A stretch of 64,000 nucleotides of DNA from positions 51,675,358 to 51,739,357 of the forward strand of contig CM055315.2 in assembly GCA_029255685.2 (NCBI GenBank), written 5' to 3'. The notes below the pieces were generated by a model. It ran no database searches and was not told the DNA's origin. It saw only the letters and a program-made list of their open reading frames with translations. Positions 1-11,989 of the stretch are shown here, one piece after another (position 1 is the first letter of the stretch; each line of letters begins with the position of its first letter). The DNA is from Silene conica (lineage: Eukaryota; Streptophyta; Magnoliopsida; Caryophyllales; Caryophyllaceae). The position numbers were made by a program, and so were the translations under genes.

Positions 1-760
1 CCTATAGGAAATGTTTGAGAGATGTGAAGGTATGAAAATCCAGTCACATTTATGCCGGATACGACTAAACAATTAGTCAGAGGTATTGACTATTAAATTA
101 GTCAATGAGATGTGGAGATTATTATTTAATACGGATTAAATAATTTTAGCTAATACGGATTACATGATTAATTCGTAAATTAAATTTAAACAGTTATATT
201 TAATTAAATTTTATCGTATTTTTATCAGACCATTATTAATGTATCGACTGCATTAATATCTGATAACATGTATAAGATTTATAATTAAATCTCGCGAATT
301 ATATTTTAGCATTAGGGTCAAATCACGTATTAGAATAAGGTAAGAGTGGAAAGCCCACTCTCACCTTGACCTAATTTCGGCCGAGTAATACAAAAGGCGG
401 GGGACTCTCCTTTTGTCATTTGACTCGTCTAGTGATTACTAATAATATCTCTCACAGAAAATTAGGGTTTTGAAAACTGTCTTTTCCCAAAACCTAGATC
501 TCACATCAAAAACCTCACAATAACTCTCCCCATATTGCAAGGCAATTGGAGAGCTTTTCTAGCACACGCGCCATCATCTCGAACGGGTCTTGGGTGCAAG
601 TTATAGGAGGGAATTTCCTGTAATTCCTGGTCTTAGGCCATTCACGCAAAGGACCTAAGGCTGTACTCTTATTCATGTTTTTTTTCATCTTATGACTATA
701 ATCGCATATGTAATTTCGTTATAATCCTGTAGATTTAGGGTGAATACATGATAAGGCGTG
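1..760 (+). mobile_element. Partial Ty1/copia LTR (5' LTR of a decayed + strand element)
   Basis: The sequence is the reverse complement, with many differences, of the LTRs at 2553-3548 and 9938-10928. Shared landmarks include the ACACGCG and GGAGGGAATTTCC stretches near 560-620, the alternating AT-rich block at 120-300, and the end near 720-760 that matches the start of those LTRs read on the other strand. The window begins inside the LTR; by comparison roughly 190 bp are missing on the left. Divergence from the intact element is clearly larger than between that element's own two LTRs, so this is an older relative in the opposite orientation. Confidence 0.8.
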
Positions 761-769
761 GTAAGAAAG

Positions 770-2540
770 AGATATCAAACCTATATGATATGGTTTGATT
801 TTAGTCAAGTTTTATTGAACCACTTGACTATACAATTGTGGTCTTTCTATTTTGTCTACTAATTTCTTTTTCCACTAAATCGTAGTACCATTTTAAACAA
901 CCATATTCACCCCGTATTAGATATCAAGAGGTATAGTACCCAATTTGTAAGTTCTCCGGATAAAAACATGTGGTCATTTATCCTACAAGTTCATGAGAAT
1001 AAAGTGTTTGTGGCTCATGATACTGTCTTTATAGAAAAGAGGTCTATTTTTAAATGACAGAGTGGGAGAAACTGTTGAAGAGCCATAAATGACACAAAAA
1101 TTGTTTTCTTATTGTCAAATAGAGTGTTTATTTGTTCGGAAAATACGAGATCATGCTAAAATCCATCACTCTTTGGAGATGATATAGTGATACTTTTTGA
1201 AATTGACGAAAGGTGATACATCGTCATTTAAAAAAATATAAAAAAAATTATTATACCTATTACTTACAAAGAGGTTGCTTAAAAGGTTGTTTCCAGTTTC
1301 AACTCTATGCAATGGCTATAGAAGTCATCTTAATCCGAATTAGAATTCAAGTGTAATTATCAGATAAATAACTTGGTATATTTACATGAAGAAGTTTGAC
1401 CTCTTCAATGTAATTGACTTGAATAAAAATATGTTTTCTAGGCTTAATTGGTGAAAAAGGGTTTTGCACCAGTTTCAATGCTTCTATAAACTCGGATTAT
1501 ACTTGCAATTGTTGCATTTCATAATTGTTAATTTGATAGTAGGATGTCAAAACCATCTTCCTAAATTTGATTCTAGAGGAAGGAGTGTGTTTGACACATT
1601 TAGAGGGTTTTGTAGATCCTTACAATCTTAAGATTGTAGCTAGCTTAAGAAGAAATCTTAAGAGAGCATCATCGAGTTGGAATGATTGGTTGATCATATT
1701 ATAAAACATTTCTCAAGATGTTGAGGAATTATGTTTACATATGTAGTATAGTGGGAGTATGGTAGTCTTATGAGTTTTTATATAGTTGGTATATAAATCA
1801 TTTGGAATGATGAAAGACTTAGGGGAATATTAATACATCTTAAAATATCCAGATTTATTAGATAAATCAAGAAGGGATATAGACGTTTTATTAGGAGTCT
1901 TACGTAGATGAGGTTCCTGACTAATTCAAACAAGTTGAACTCATTAATAGAATGTATTCCAATTGCTTCCTCTGTCAGATTAATTTTATACGCTATGATG
2001 TATTATTGTCTTAACAATTTAAATACTTTGAGTATTGCGAGTTTTTATTAATCAAGTTAAGTGAAGGTCACTTAATAACCAAATTAGTTATTATTTAGTA
2101 CTTGAGAAGAACTAAGAAAATAAAACTAAGTGTTTTGATATTTTGATATTTATTATTCATGGAAGGAGTTACATGAATGTTTGTTGTGGTTTATGTAAAA
2201 GATACATTAAACACCATCCTTTAAAACATATAGTGATTGTTTGAAATCCCGTATTGGCTATGAGGAGTTGATCTGCTAGAAGAGTTTCAGTCAATCATAC
2301 ATTGCGAATTTTACAACAGAAATTGAGTACTTCATAACATTCGATGTTGCGATACGAAGTAGCTTGGATTTGAGAAGTTTTTCAGTTATGAGTTGTTGAA
2401 CTTTTAGTATACATTTTGAGACAGTTTTGGAGACAGTTATAAGAACGTTGATTTGAGTTTTAATATTTAATAATGTACTGTGTTCTTTCCCCTTGTTATC
2501 TACTGTCTCGGTAATACGAGATGGTAACACCCTTAATTAT
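770..2540 (+). pseudogene. Decayed copia pol (integrase C-terminus, RT, RNase H remnants)
   Basis: Three-frame reading of the + strand gives short stretches that line up in order with the pol of the copia element on the other strand. Near 1000-1050 there is NKVFVA...FIEK, matching the RVFVA...FLEK linker after integrase. Near 1640-1680 is an LKxS...ASSSWN remnant of the RT motif LKRSIYGLKQASRSWN. Near 1810-1850 is MKDLGE. Near 1950-2010 are IPIASS and LYAMM, from IPYASA and MYAM. Near 2110 is YLRRTK, and near 2300-2390 TTEIEYF, the RNase H motif TTESEYI. Frames change often and stops are abundant. Gag and the integrase core are missing between the LTR and this remnant, so it cannot be functional. 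Confidence 0.75.
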
Positions 2541-2552
2541 CTGGGGAATCCT

Positions 2553-3548
2553 TGTGGGGAATAAAGCATGTATTCGCCCTAAACTTGCAGGATTATAATG
2601 AAACATACAATTGTGATTATTGTCATAAGTTAATAAAAAGCATGAAAAAGAAATCAACCTTGGGTCCTTGCTTGAATAGGCCTAAGAACAGGAATTAAAG
2701 TAAATTCCCTCCTATAACTTGCACCCAAGACTTTGTTTGAGATGATGCCGCGTGTGCTAGAAAGTACTCTCCAATTGCCTTGCAATATGGGGAAAGCTAT
2801 TGAGGTTTTAGATGTGAGATCTGAGTTTTGGGAGAAGAATGCTCTCCAAACCCTAATTGTGAGAATTATGATTCAACAGTTACTGACATAAGGAGAAAGA
2901 CTCTCCTTATGTAGCTATATGGGTTCGGCCGAATTGGGTTAGGGTAAGAGTGGGCTTTTTCCACTCTTACCTTATTCCTTTGCGTGATTCGACCCGATTA
3001 GCTACATATTATTCGCGGGTTTTATTTATAAATCGTATACATGTTATCAGATATTAATGCAGTCGATGTATTAATAATGGTCTGATAAAATTACGATATT
3101 GTATAATTACCCAAATTAATATATATAACCGTTTATATTAATACGCGAATACAATATTTAATTAAATATAACCGTTTATATTTAATTTACGAATTAATCA
3201 TGTAATCCGTGTTAGCTAAAATTATTTAATCCGTATTAAATAATAATCTCAACATCTCATTGACTAATTTAATAGTCAATACCTCTGACTAACTGTTTAT
3301 TCGTATTCGGCATAAATGTGACTGTATTTTCATACCTTCACATCTCTCAAACGTGTCCTATAGGTGTGACGTATAGGGACCAGTTGATCACCGCCATCCG
3401 TATGACAATAACGTCAAACTTATCTAGCAAGCCAACCGTTATTGATAAACGTGGATCAACTGGTAATAATACAGAAGTATGCCCTTGTGATCCTTAAAGA
3501 GATTTAATAAGTCATTGTACTTAATTGTCAAGGACACCAGCCCCAACA
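2553..3548 (-). repeat. 3' LTR of the copia element
   Basis: Begins TGTGGGGAATAAAG and ends GCCCCAACA on the + strand. It matches 9938-10928 almost base for base, with small differences such as an ATATAT expansion near 3121. It lies next to the polypurine tract at 3549, which identifies it as the 3' LTR. Confidence 0.95.
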
Positions 3549-3560
3549 ATCTCCCACTTG
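3549..3560 (-). other. Polypurine tract of the copia element
   Basis: On the - strand the sequence immediately before the 3' LTR reads CAAGTGGGAGAT, a purine-rich plus-strand primer. A second copy of CTCCCACTTGTCCGTACAA lies about 75 bp away at 3625-3643, a possible duplicate PPT. Confidence 0.75.
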
Positions 3561-4410
3561 TCCGTACAAGGGTATGTGCAATGACATTATCACACTACAT
3601 GTGGAGGACACAAGCTCCAACAAACTCCCACTTGTCCGTACAACTGTAGGTGCGATAACCGATTCTCAGATCCTTTTAAAATTTCTCCCACTCAATGTAA
3701 GACAATTTGCAAATCCGCATTCGCAAAGGTCGTATCTCACAAGCGATCTGTATTAAGAGTGGTTTCCCCGACTAGAGAGTAACTTAACTGATAAAACGAA
3801 TCTGTATTCGAGCATGGCCATGCATTTCAGTTACTACTCCTCGAGTGGCCCTGAGAAATGATAAAATCCTGATAAGGGTTTGGATATTTCCCTCAACTCG
3901 AATCCTGCCGATATCGCGCAGCATGAAATAACCCAGAAAAAATCCTCTTGGCCCCTGTTACGATGACCGTGGGAAAGAAACCAAAGTTACCCAAAATCTG
4001 CCTTAATCTCAAGAGACAGTTGAAAGTCAAAAGACTCGACTCTAAGGAACACTATGGAGGTCCTATCCACGACCTGGCACCCAATGTTATAAAATATTTA
4101 GGACTCCATAACGTTGTCACGGGGTGTCCTACGAGATATCCGTATAACTCGCCTTTGTGATTGGTCAGTCATCCGCGTGACTTATGGCTCGTTGAACCCA
4201 CCATCAACCAACGTCACAAAATGATTACCTGAGTTGTCAGCTCAAGTGGGTAATCAAGGACTAAAACAATGTAATGTTAATCAGTTCACTTTGTGGTGTT
4301 CAAAATTGGCGTACAATTCCACATGAAAAACAAAACATTATATATCATAACAATGAGGTTGAATAGAGTACACGATAAAATGAATTATTACAAGAATTCA
4401 TAAAAGAGTA
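3561..4410 (-). other. Non-coding 3' region of the copia element
   Basis: This is about 850 bp between the end of pol and the polypurine tract. Small open frames here (for example 3948-4160 +) have no recognisable similarity and lie antisense to the element. I see no gene in it. Confidence 0.6.
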
Positions 4411-4866
4411 CTACAACTTAGGAACACATCTAATTCCCATGGAATGAATGTGCCCTTTATGCTTGTCACGTGGTAATGCTTTAGTGAGAGGATCAGCTAT
4501 GTTGTCATCCGTACCTATCTTATCAATAAATATCTCCTTTTACACGGACTCAGTTGTAGAATCTGCTGTAACACTCTGTTTAGAACTTTTCCAGCTGACA
4601 GCAGCGCCATTAAGAGTAAAAACGAATCCAGACTGAGATTTCGAGTCATCTCGATCTGTTTGGAAGCTAGCATCTGCGTAACCCGTGGCGCAGAGCGTTG
4701 AGTCGCCTCCATAAGTCAATCCCCAATCTTTAGTCCTCCGTAGGTACTTAAGAATGTTTTTCACGGCCATCCAGTGTTGTTCACCTAGATGAGCTTGGAA
4801 TCGACTGGTCATACTCAATGCATATGCAACGTCTGGACGTGTGCATATCATGGCATACATGATCGA
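4411..4866 (-). pseudogene. copia RNase H region, stop codon plus internal deletion
   Basis: Reading continues from RT through MYAMICTRPDVAYAL, then YLRRTKDWGL and the RNase H motif ADSTTES, as in copia RNase H. After TTES the frame hits TAA at 4540-4542 and jumps directly to GTDDNIADPLTKALP near 4450-4510, which is normally the very C-terminal part of copia pol. The central part of RNase H has therefore been deleted, by roughly 60 residues judging from the family. The remaining frame ends at the TAG at 4411-4413. It is separated from RT by an in-frame TGA at 4867-4869. Confidence 0.8.
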
Positions 4867-6095
4867 TCATATAGCCGAAGCATAAGGAATCCGACTCATG
4901 CGCTCTTTCTCTTCCAATGTCTTAGCTTCTTGAGACTTGCTCAAGTGAAGCCCAGTAGTCATAGTAAGGAACCCTTTCTTGGAGTTCGTCATGCTGAATC
5001 TCTCCAGAATCTTATCTATGTAAGACTCCTGACTGAGAGACAACATCCGTCGTGATCTATCCCTGTAGATACGGATGCCCAAAATTCTTTGTGCCTCTCC
5101 CATATCTTTCATCTGGAAATGGTTTTTCAACCATGCTTTAACCGAAGATAAGAGAGGTATGTCATTCCCAATCAAGAGTATGTCATCGACATACAGTACT
5201 AGGAATACAATCTTGCTCCCACTCGACTTGATATAGAGACATGGTTCCTCGACTGATCGAACGAATCCATTCTCTTTTATCACTTGGTCGAAGCGATGAT
5301 TCCAACTCCGCGATGCTTGCTTAAGTCCATAGATGGAACGCTTAAGCTTGCAAACCTTCTTAGGATGTGCTGGATCAATAAAACCCTCGGGTTGTACCAT
5401 GTACAACTCTTCCTCCAAATAACCGTTTAAGAAGGCGGTTTCCACGTCCATTTGCCACATTTCGTAGTCATGAAATGCGGCTATCGCTAAGATAATCCGA
5501 ATGGAACGTAGCATGACTACGGGTGCAAAGATCTCATCGTAGTGCAAGCCTGGCACTTGGGTGAAACCTTTAGCAACTATTCTTGCCTTATGGATATCTT
5601 GTTTACCTTCCACGGCATGCTTTATTTTGTAAAGCCATTTGCATTGAAGGGGGCGTACCTTTGCAGGTAAGTCCACAAGATCCCACACGTTGTTCTCATA
5701 CATGGAGTCCATCTCGGATTGCATGGCTTCTAGCCATAGCTTTGAGTCAGAACTGGTCATGGCACCCTTATAGGTTGAGGGATCATTACCCTCTAGGAGT
5801 AAGACGTCATCCATATCATGTTCCTCGACCATACCAATGTATCTGTCCGGAGGAATGGAGACTCTTCCCGACCTCCTAGGTTCCTCAGGAATATCTACCG
5901 CAGCCTCGGTTGAAGGAACTGTTTCCTCCAATGGTTGCTCAGTAGTTGGTTCTTGAACCTCCAATAAATCGAAGGTTCTATTACTCGACTTGTTCTCGAG
6001 AAATTCTTTCTCTAAGAACGTCGCACTAGCCGCAACAAAAACACGTTGTTCGGTTGGCGAGTAGAAGTAATGACCAAACGTTCCCTTTGGATAGC
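4867..6095 (-). pseudogene. copia reverse transcriptase region
   Basis: An open stretch covering the integrase-RT linker and the RT domain. RT hallmarks in order are MQSEMDSMYENNVWDLVDLP, KCKWLYK-like QCKWLYKIK, ARIVAKGFTQ, the first catalytic aspartate in MDVETAFLNG, LKRSIYGLKQ and the catalytic pair in YVDDILLIG. This enzyme would copy the genomic RNA into cDNA inside virus-like particles. It is bounded by a TAA at 6103-6105 on the N-terminal side (inside the conserved FIGYPKGTFGHY segment of the linker) and a TGA at 4867-4869 on the C-terminal side. The catalytic core itself is intact, but it cannot be made as part of a normal polyprotein. Confidence 0.9.
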
Positions 6096-7198
6096 CTATA
6101 AATTATGTCTTAACCGATCGCGGGCCGAGCTTATCCTCGTGTCTCCACTTGATATAAGCCTCGCAGCCCCAAACCCGAATAAAGGACAAGTTAGGGATCG
6201 TTCCCTTCCATAATTCGTATGGAGACTTGTCAACAGCTTTAGACGGACTTCGGTATAAGAATTAGAGCGGCCGACAAAAGAGCATAGCCCCACAATGAAT
6301 CAGGCACAACGGTGTGACTCATCATGGATCGAACCATATCGAGTAGAGTTCGTTTTCTCCGTTCGGACACACCATTTAATTGTGGTGTTCTAGGTGGAGT
6401 TAACTGTAGAACGATGCCACAGTCTTTAAGGTGTTGATCAAACTCGTGTGAAAGATACTCACCACCACGATCAGAACGTAGTGGTTTAATCTTTCTACCC
6501 AGCTGGTTCTGTACCCGATTCTGGTATTCTTTGAACTTGTCAAAGGATTCACTTTTATGCTTCATTAAGTAGACATAGCCATATCTACTAAAATCATCCG
6601 TGAAAGTGATGAAATACCTATAGCCTTCTCGTGCGTTGATCGACATAGGGCCACATACGTCCGTATGTATGAGTCCTAATAGGTCGGCAGCGCGCATTCC
6701 AACACCTTTGAAGGAAATACGAGTCATCTTACCGATGAGACATGATTCACACGTGCCATATGATTCGAAATCAAAGGCCGAGATAGCTCCATTCTGTATG
6801 AGCTGTTTTACGCGTTTCTCATTTATGTGTCCCATTCGACAATGCCATAGGTAAGTTTGATCTTTGTCACCTACCTTTAATATCTTATTATTCACATGTA
6901 ATATTTCAGTGGTTTGATCTAAAACATAAATTCCATTCATGGAAACTGCCTTGCCATAAATCATATTGTGTAATGAGAAAATACAACTATTATTTTCTAT
7001 TACAAATGAAAAACCAAGTTTATCAAGCGCAGAAACTGAAATAATGTTTTTGGACAAACAAGGAACATAATAACAGTTATATAAAGATAACTCGAATCCA
7101 CTTGGAAGCTGGATCACGTATGTTCCCCTCGAGATTGCAGCAACACGTGCTCCATTCCCGACACGCAGCTCCATTCCCGACACGCAGCTCAACCTCAC
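6096..7198 (-). pseudogene. copia protease C-terminus and integrase region
   Basis: The integrase has an HHCC-type zinc-binding N-terminus (LWHCRMGHI...CESCLIGK) and a DD(E) core: HTDVCGPM, then TFTDDFSRYGYVY, then RSDRGGEYLS. The segment starts in a frame displaced from gag by a 19-bp tandem duplication (7149-7186). A further frameshift lies near 6250-6290, where YALLSAALIL breaks off and the downstream linker continues in another frame, followed by a TAA at 6103-6105. Integrase would insert the cDNA into the chromosome; here the reading frame is broken on both sides of the domain. Confidence 0.88.
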
Positions 7199-8258
7199 CC
7201 TTGATTAGGGGTTCTTGGTTTCGGAGGACCTGCACATGATTACATAGATGAGAACCACAACCAGTATCTAGTACCCAAGTTCCGTAACTTGCATGGTTAA
7301 TCTCAATCATGTGAATAAAAGAAGAAGAAGACATACCAACAGGAGTAACACGGCCTGCTTTAATGTCCTCACGATACACGGGGCATGTGCGCCTCCAATG
7401 CCCAGTCTTGTGGCAATGGTGACATTCCATGCTAGTATCCTTGCTCTTTGTTTTGCCTTGTGAGTTGCTTGACTCACCTGGCCCACTCTTAGTAAATCCA
7501 GACTTCTTAAACTTGGGCTTGCCTACTGTTAGGTCGCCCTGAGCTTTAGCTTTACCCTTACCCTTACCCTTACTGGAGATCATGAGAACATCTTGCTTCA
7601 CGCTCCCACTTAATTTCAGATCCTTCTCGGTCTGTACGAGAAGGGAGTGGAGCTCATGAGGAGTCTTCTTCATGTCGTTCATGTAATAGTTGGCCCTGAA
7701 GAGGGCGAACCCATCATGAAGCGAATGAGGCATTCGAACAACGATTATGTTCTCACTGATCTTGCAGTTTAGGGCCTCTAGTTTCTCGATATTCTCAATC
7801 ATCTGAAGAATATGTGGGCTAACAGCTTGGCCCTTCTGGAGTTTCGCCTCAAAGAAGCGACAGGTATGCTCATAAGAAACGATTCTCGGAGCCTTTGAGA
7901 ATTCGTTAGTGAGCGTGGTGAAAATCTTGTTTGCACCATGGGCTATGAAGCGTCTTTGCAAATTGGATTCCATTGCATAGATGAGTACGTTCTTTATCGC
8001 ACCCGCTTCCATGACGAAGTCGCTATGAGCGCGAACTTCGTTAGCTCTAGCTCCAGTTCCTGGGTGTGGCGGAATGGGCTCAGTTAAGTACTTGAGCTTT
8101 CCGTCAGCAATGGCAGCATTCCGTAGTGCTGCCTCCCAGTCAGAGAAGTTTGTCCCATCATTCCTCAGTCTTGTGGACTGATTCATGGAGTCCATGAAGG
8201 CCTTTAGCCAGGATTCACGTGCTAGCTTGGCACTTGGCATTGGGTCTTCACCAGCCAT
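7077..8258 (-). pseudogene. copia Gag and protease N-terminus
   Basis: This frame starts at an ATG at 8258 (MAGEDPMPSAK) and encodes a Gag with the usual UBN2-like region, then a basic stretch rich in K and G (near residues 235-275) and a CCHC zinc knuckle CHHCHKTGHWRRTC. The protease active site DTG follows in WVLDTGCGSH. Gag would form the particle and bind RNA; the protease would process the polyprotein. After ELRVGNGA the 19-bp duplication throws the frame off, so the last 25 or so residues are not family sequence. Gag itself looks complete. Confidence 0.88.
7149..7186. repeat. 19-bp tandem duplication causing a frameshift
   Basis: The 19-mer GCTCCATTCCCGACACGCA occurs twice back to back (7149-7167 and 7168-7186). 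Nineteen is not a multiple of three, so the protease reading frame shifts at ELRVGNGA, and the gag-protease frame ends at 7077 in unrelated residues. Confidence 0.9.
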
Positions 8259-9919
8259 TTTAGTTATACAGCAGTTTTAATGAACGTGTTCTACACTGAA
8301 AAGAAGATAAAACAAAACCATATAAGCAACTCATTGTTGTGATTTAAGTCTATATTAAATTGAATTTAAACTCGTAGACTCATGCATTTATATAATTGAT
8401 CTCCCTCAAGAATTATATAAATGATCCCAAGACTCAATTTCCGTATATTGATAAGCCCACAGTTTCACTAATTCCACCGTTGGAACTCTTGGTCGATAGA
8501 TTTCCGTAAATCCTATCTATTAGTCCATCTCAGTCACTGGATATTATCGAGTGACCATGATGTTGAGATAAAATAAATCATCTGTTCCCACTTACCCGAC
8601 GTAGAAGGGGTCATATTATGCCTACCGACGAAGAAGGGATTCATGGGAGGCTGATTTATAAAGACTATTCTCAATTTTTGGTTATACGAGGAAGACCCCA
8701 TCGACTTATATTTATTCATATTAAGTGAACTAAAATGTAGCATATTCGTGAATGAATGAAATAAAGTGATGGCTTTGCAATTGACATGTGACATCTGTAT
8801 TGTCACAGAAAACTAACGCGTAACCTCTACATGAGTCAGTTTTCAGGCATGTTATAGGTGGTTTGGTTTTAGGCGGAATATGATGCAAGCTATTATCGAT
8901 GAATGCATAAAAATAAATGCAATAAACGTAAATAAAAAGTCCTAGTGTGGCCTATCCTACCAAAATAAACATAAAACAACTTGGAATCCACCGTTGGACC
9001 CTAGAAGCTTGTCTTGATGTTCAATCTTGGTCCTTGCAGCGGGAGTGAGCATCCGGTCTCCGTCTTTGGTCTTCACAAAATTACTAATTTAAATTACAAA
9101 TATAACCCTATTTACATTCTAATTTAAATACAAAAGTAATTACATGGCAAAAACCCAGAACGGAGATTCAAGATCTCAAAATTACAAGCAAGACTGTGTC
9201 CCATCATTACGGTGACAGAATCTTCTAAGGCCACACTAAGTTACAACCGTTTGCAAAAATAAATTCGTTATTGAAAGCATTCACAAGGCATTCAACAAGA
9301 CGATAAATAAAATGCATCAACTAAATAAAATTCATACATGACATAATACTGTTATTATGATTAATAAATTTTTACCAAACCACCTTACGGGATTAAAATT
9401 ATGTGATTATACCGTTTTAATCACCCAATTTTAATGAATTTATAATCCTATTATCTTAAACCGTTTTAAAATAAGATGTATCATACGAGGGTGAACCGTT
9501 TCACAAATAAAAATATACTATTTCTGTATATAGTATATTACTAAAGGCCATGTGAAAATAAAACAGGTTATTTTCGAAAAATAAAAAACGAGTATGTTAC
9601 AGGAAAGTGGTCTACCGATCTCAACATGTGGTCGACCGACCTACTGACGAAAAAAAAAAATTTTTTTTTTTTTCTTTTTTTTTTAACAGCAGAATGGTCG
9701 ACCGACCCAAGAAACAGGTCGACCGACCACAAAACACAAAACCGAGTTTCTGAAAACGATTTCTCACAAAAGATAAACTGTCGAAAACAGAAAACCTAAG
9801 CGGAAGACGGTCGACCGACCGCAACTAGGGGTCGACCGACCGACACAGCGGCAGAACACGCTTTTTCAAAAATTTTAAATAAAAAACTTATGAAAAACAC
9901 AAAAGTAAAATTTTCATGG
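8259..9919 (-). other. 5' leader of the copia element
   Basis: About 1.66 kb between the primer binding site and gag with no convincing reading frame. It holds an A/T homopolymer block at 9650-9684 and a cluster of GGTCGACCGACC motifs (separate entry). I see nothing else recognisable. Confidence 0.6.
9608..9845. repeat. Cluster of GGTCGACCGACC motifs
   Basis: Five exact copies of GGTCGACCGACC and one decayed copy (GGTCTACCGATC) lie in about 240 bp of the copia leader. Each contains the palindrome GGTCGACC. The surrounding sequence is not repeated, so this is a dispersed short motif, not a tandem repeat. Confidence 0.85.
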
Positions 9920-9935
9920 CCTGGCTCTGATACCA
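9920..9935 (-). other. Primer binding site (initiator Met-tRNA) of the copia element
   Basis: On the - strand TGGTATCAGAGCCAGG directly follows the 5' LTR after a two-base spacer. It is the usual plant retrotransposon site complementary to the 3' end of initiator methionine tRNA. Confidence 0.9.
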
Positions 9936-9937
9936 CT

Positions 9938-10928
9938 TGTGGGGAATAAAGCATGTATTCGCCCTAAACTTGCAGGATTATAATGAAACATACAATTGTG
10001 ATTATTGTCATAAGTTAATAAAAACCATGAAAAAGAAATCAACCTTGGGTCCTTGCTTGAATAGGCCTAAGAACAGGAATTAAAGTAAATTCCCTCCTAT
10101 AACTTGCACCCAAGACTTTGTTTGAGATGATGTCGCGTGTGCTAGAAAGTACTCTCCAATTGCCTTGCAATATGGGGAAAGCTATTGAGATTTTAGATGT
10201 GAGATCTGAGTTTTGGGAGAAGAATGCTCTCAAAACCCTAATTGTGAGAATTATGATTCAACAGTTACTGACATAAGGAGAAAGACTCTCCTTATGTAGC
10301 TATATGGGTTCGGCCGAATTGGGTTAGGGTAAGAGTGGGCTTTTTCCACTCTTACCTTATTCCTTTGCGTGATTCGACCCGATTAGCTAAATATTATTCG
10401 CGGGTTTTATTTATAAATCGTATACATGTTATCAGATATTAATGCAGTCGATGTATTATAATGGTCTGATAAAATTACGATATTGTATAATTACCCAATT
10501 TAATATAACCGTTTATATTAATACGCGAATACAATATTTAATTAAATATAACCGTTTATATTTAATTTACGAATTAATCATGTAATCCGTGTTAGCTAAA
10601 ATTATTTAATCCGTATTAAATAATAATCTCAACATCTCATTGACTAATTTAATAGTCAATAACTCTGACTAACTGTTTAGTCGTATTCGGCATAAATGTG
10701 ACTGTATTTCCATACCTTCACATCTCTCAAACGTGTCCTATAGGTGTGACGTATAGGGACCAGTTGATCACCGCCATCCGTATGACAATAACGTCAAACT
10801 TATCTAGCAAGCCAACCGTTATTGATAAACGTGGATCAACTGGTAATAATACAGAAGTATGCCCTTGTGATCCTTAAAGAGATTTAATAAGTCATTGTAC
10901 TTAATTGTCAAGGACACCAGCCCCAACA
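9938..10928 (-). repeat. 5' LTR of the copia element
   Basis: A 991-bp repeat of the 3' LTR with the same TG...CA termini; it abuts the primer binding site, so it is the 5' LTR. The promoter of the element should lie in it, but I could not assign the start site. Confidence 0.95.
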
Positions 10929-10973
10929 ATCCTAGTCCAGGCCCCTGAATAAATGGGGGTGTTACAGGATCAC

Positions 10974-11989
10974 ATATGTTCCCATTGAGGTTGCAACAAC
11001 TTTTGCTCCATTCCCGACTCGCAAGTCCACATCACCCTTTGCGAGAGGTGTGATGTTTTTTAGGCCCTACAAATGATTACACAGATGAGAACCACAACCA
11101 ATATCAAGTACCCAAGTTCTGAAACATGCATGGTTAATCTCAATTATATGAATATAAGATAACATACCAACAGGAACGACGCGGCCTGCCTTTATGTCTT
11201 GACGGTACACTGGACAGTTCCGACTCCAATGCCCAGTCTTGTGGCAATGGTGGCACTTAATGTAACCATCTTTGCTCTTTGTCTTGCCTTGTGAGCTACT
11301 TGTCTCACTAGGTCCACTACTCTTGCTGAATCCAGCCTTCTTAAACTTTGGTGGCTTTGCTACAGTCAGCTCGCCATGAGACTTAGCCTTACCGTTGCTC
11401 TTGTTAGCAATCATGAGAACATCTTGCTTCATACTCTCACTCAATTTTAGATCATTCTCGGTCTGTACGAGAAGGGAGTGTAGCGCATGAGGACTTTTCC
11501 TCATGTCATTCATGTAATAGTTGGCCCTGAAAAGGGCAAAACCATCATGAAGTGAATGAAGCATACTGTTAATGACTATGCTCTCACTGATTTTGCAATC
11601 AAGTGCCTCCAGTTTCTCGACATTCTCGATCATATCAAGAATGTGTGGGCTAACTGGTTTGCCCCTCTGGAGTTTCGCATCAAAAAAGCAACAGGTATGC
11701 TCATAGGTAACGATTCTCGGTGCTTTTGAGAACTCGTTAGTGAGCGTTGTGAAATCTTATTTGCACCTTAGGCTATGAAGCGCCTTTGCAAATTGGGTTC
11801 CATTGCAAAGATGAGTACGTTCTTTATCGGACCCGCTTCTATAACGATATCACTATACGCGAGTGATTCGTTGACTCCCACATTGGGGGCTGGGTTTGCT
11901 GGTATTGGCTCACTCAAGTACTTGAGCTTACTATCCGCAATGCAGCATTCCGTAATGATGCCTCCGAGTCCGCAAAGTTGGACCCATCA
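10974..11989 (-). pseudogene. Fragment of a second copia gag-protease
   Basis: This matches 7110-8160 of the intact element in the same orientation, with many substitutions and indels. An open stretch (11067-11633) keeps the zinc knuckle CHHCHKTGHWSRNC and the protease motif, but the active site reads DIG in place of DTG, which would inactivate it. The upstream part of Gag is out of frame. The fragment is cut on the right by the LTR starting at 11990 and on the left lies 40 bp from the copia insertion. It is an older, separate member of the family. Confidence 0.85.

Larger units (their letters stand above)
2553..10928 (-). mobile_element. Ty1/copia LTR retrotransposon, complete ends, - strand
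   Basis: Two nearly identical LTRs (996 and 991 bp) with termini TGTTGGGG...CCCCACA (read on the - strand) enclose a primer binding site, gag, protease, integrase, RT, a damaged RNase H and a polypurine tract. The gene order PR-INT-RT-RH is that of Ty1/copia. The element is flanked by the 5-bp target duplication ATCCT at 2548-2552 and 10929-10933. Few LTR differences are visible, so insertion looks fairly recent, yet the polyprotein is broken in several places (listed under the coding entries), so it is not autonomous now. I cannot place it in a named copia lineage with certainty. Confidence 0.95.
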
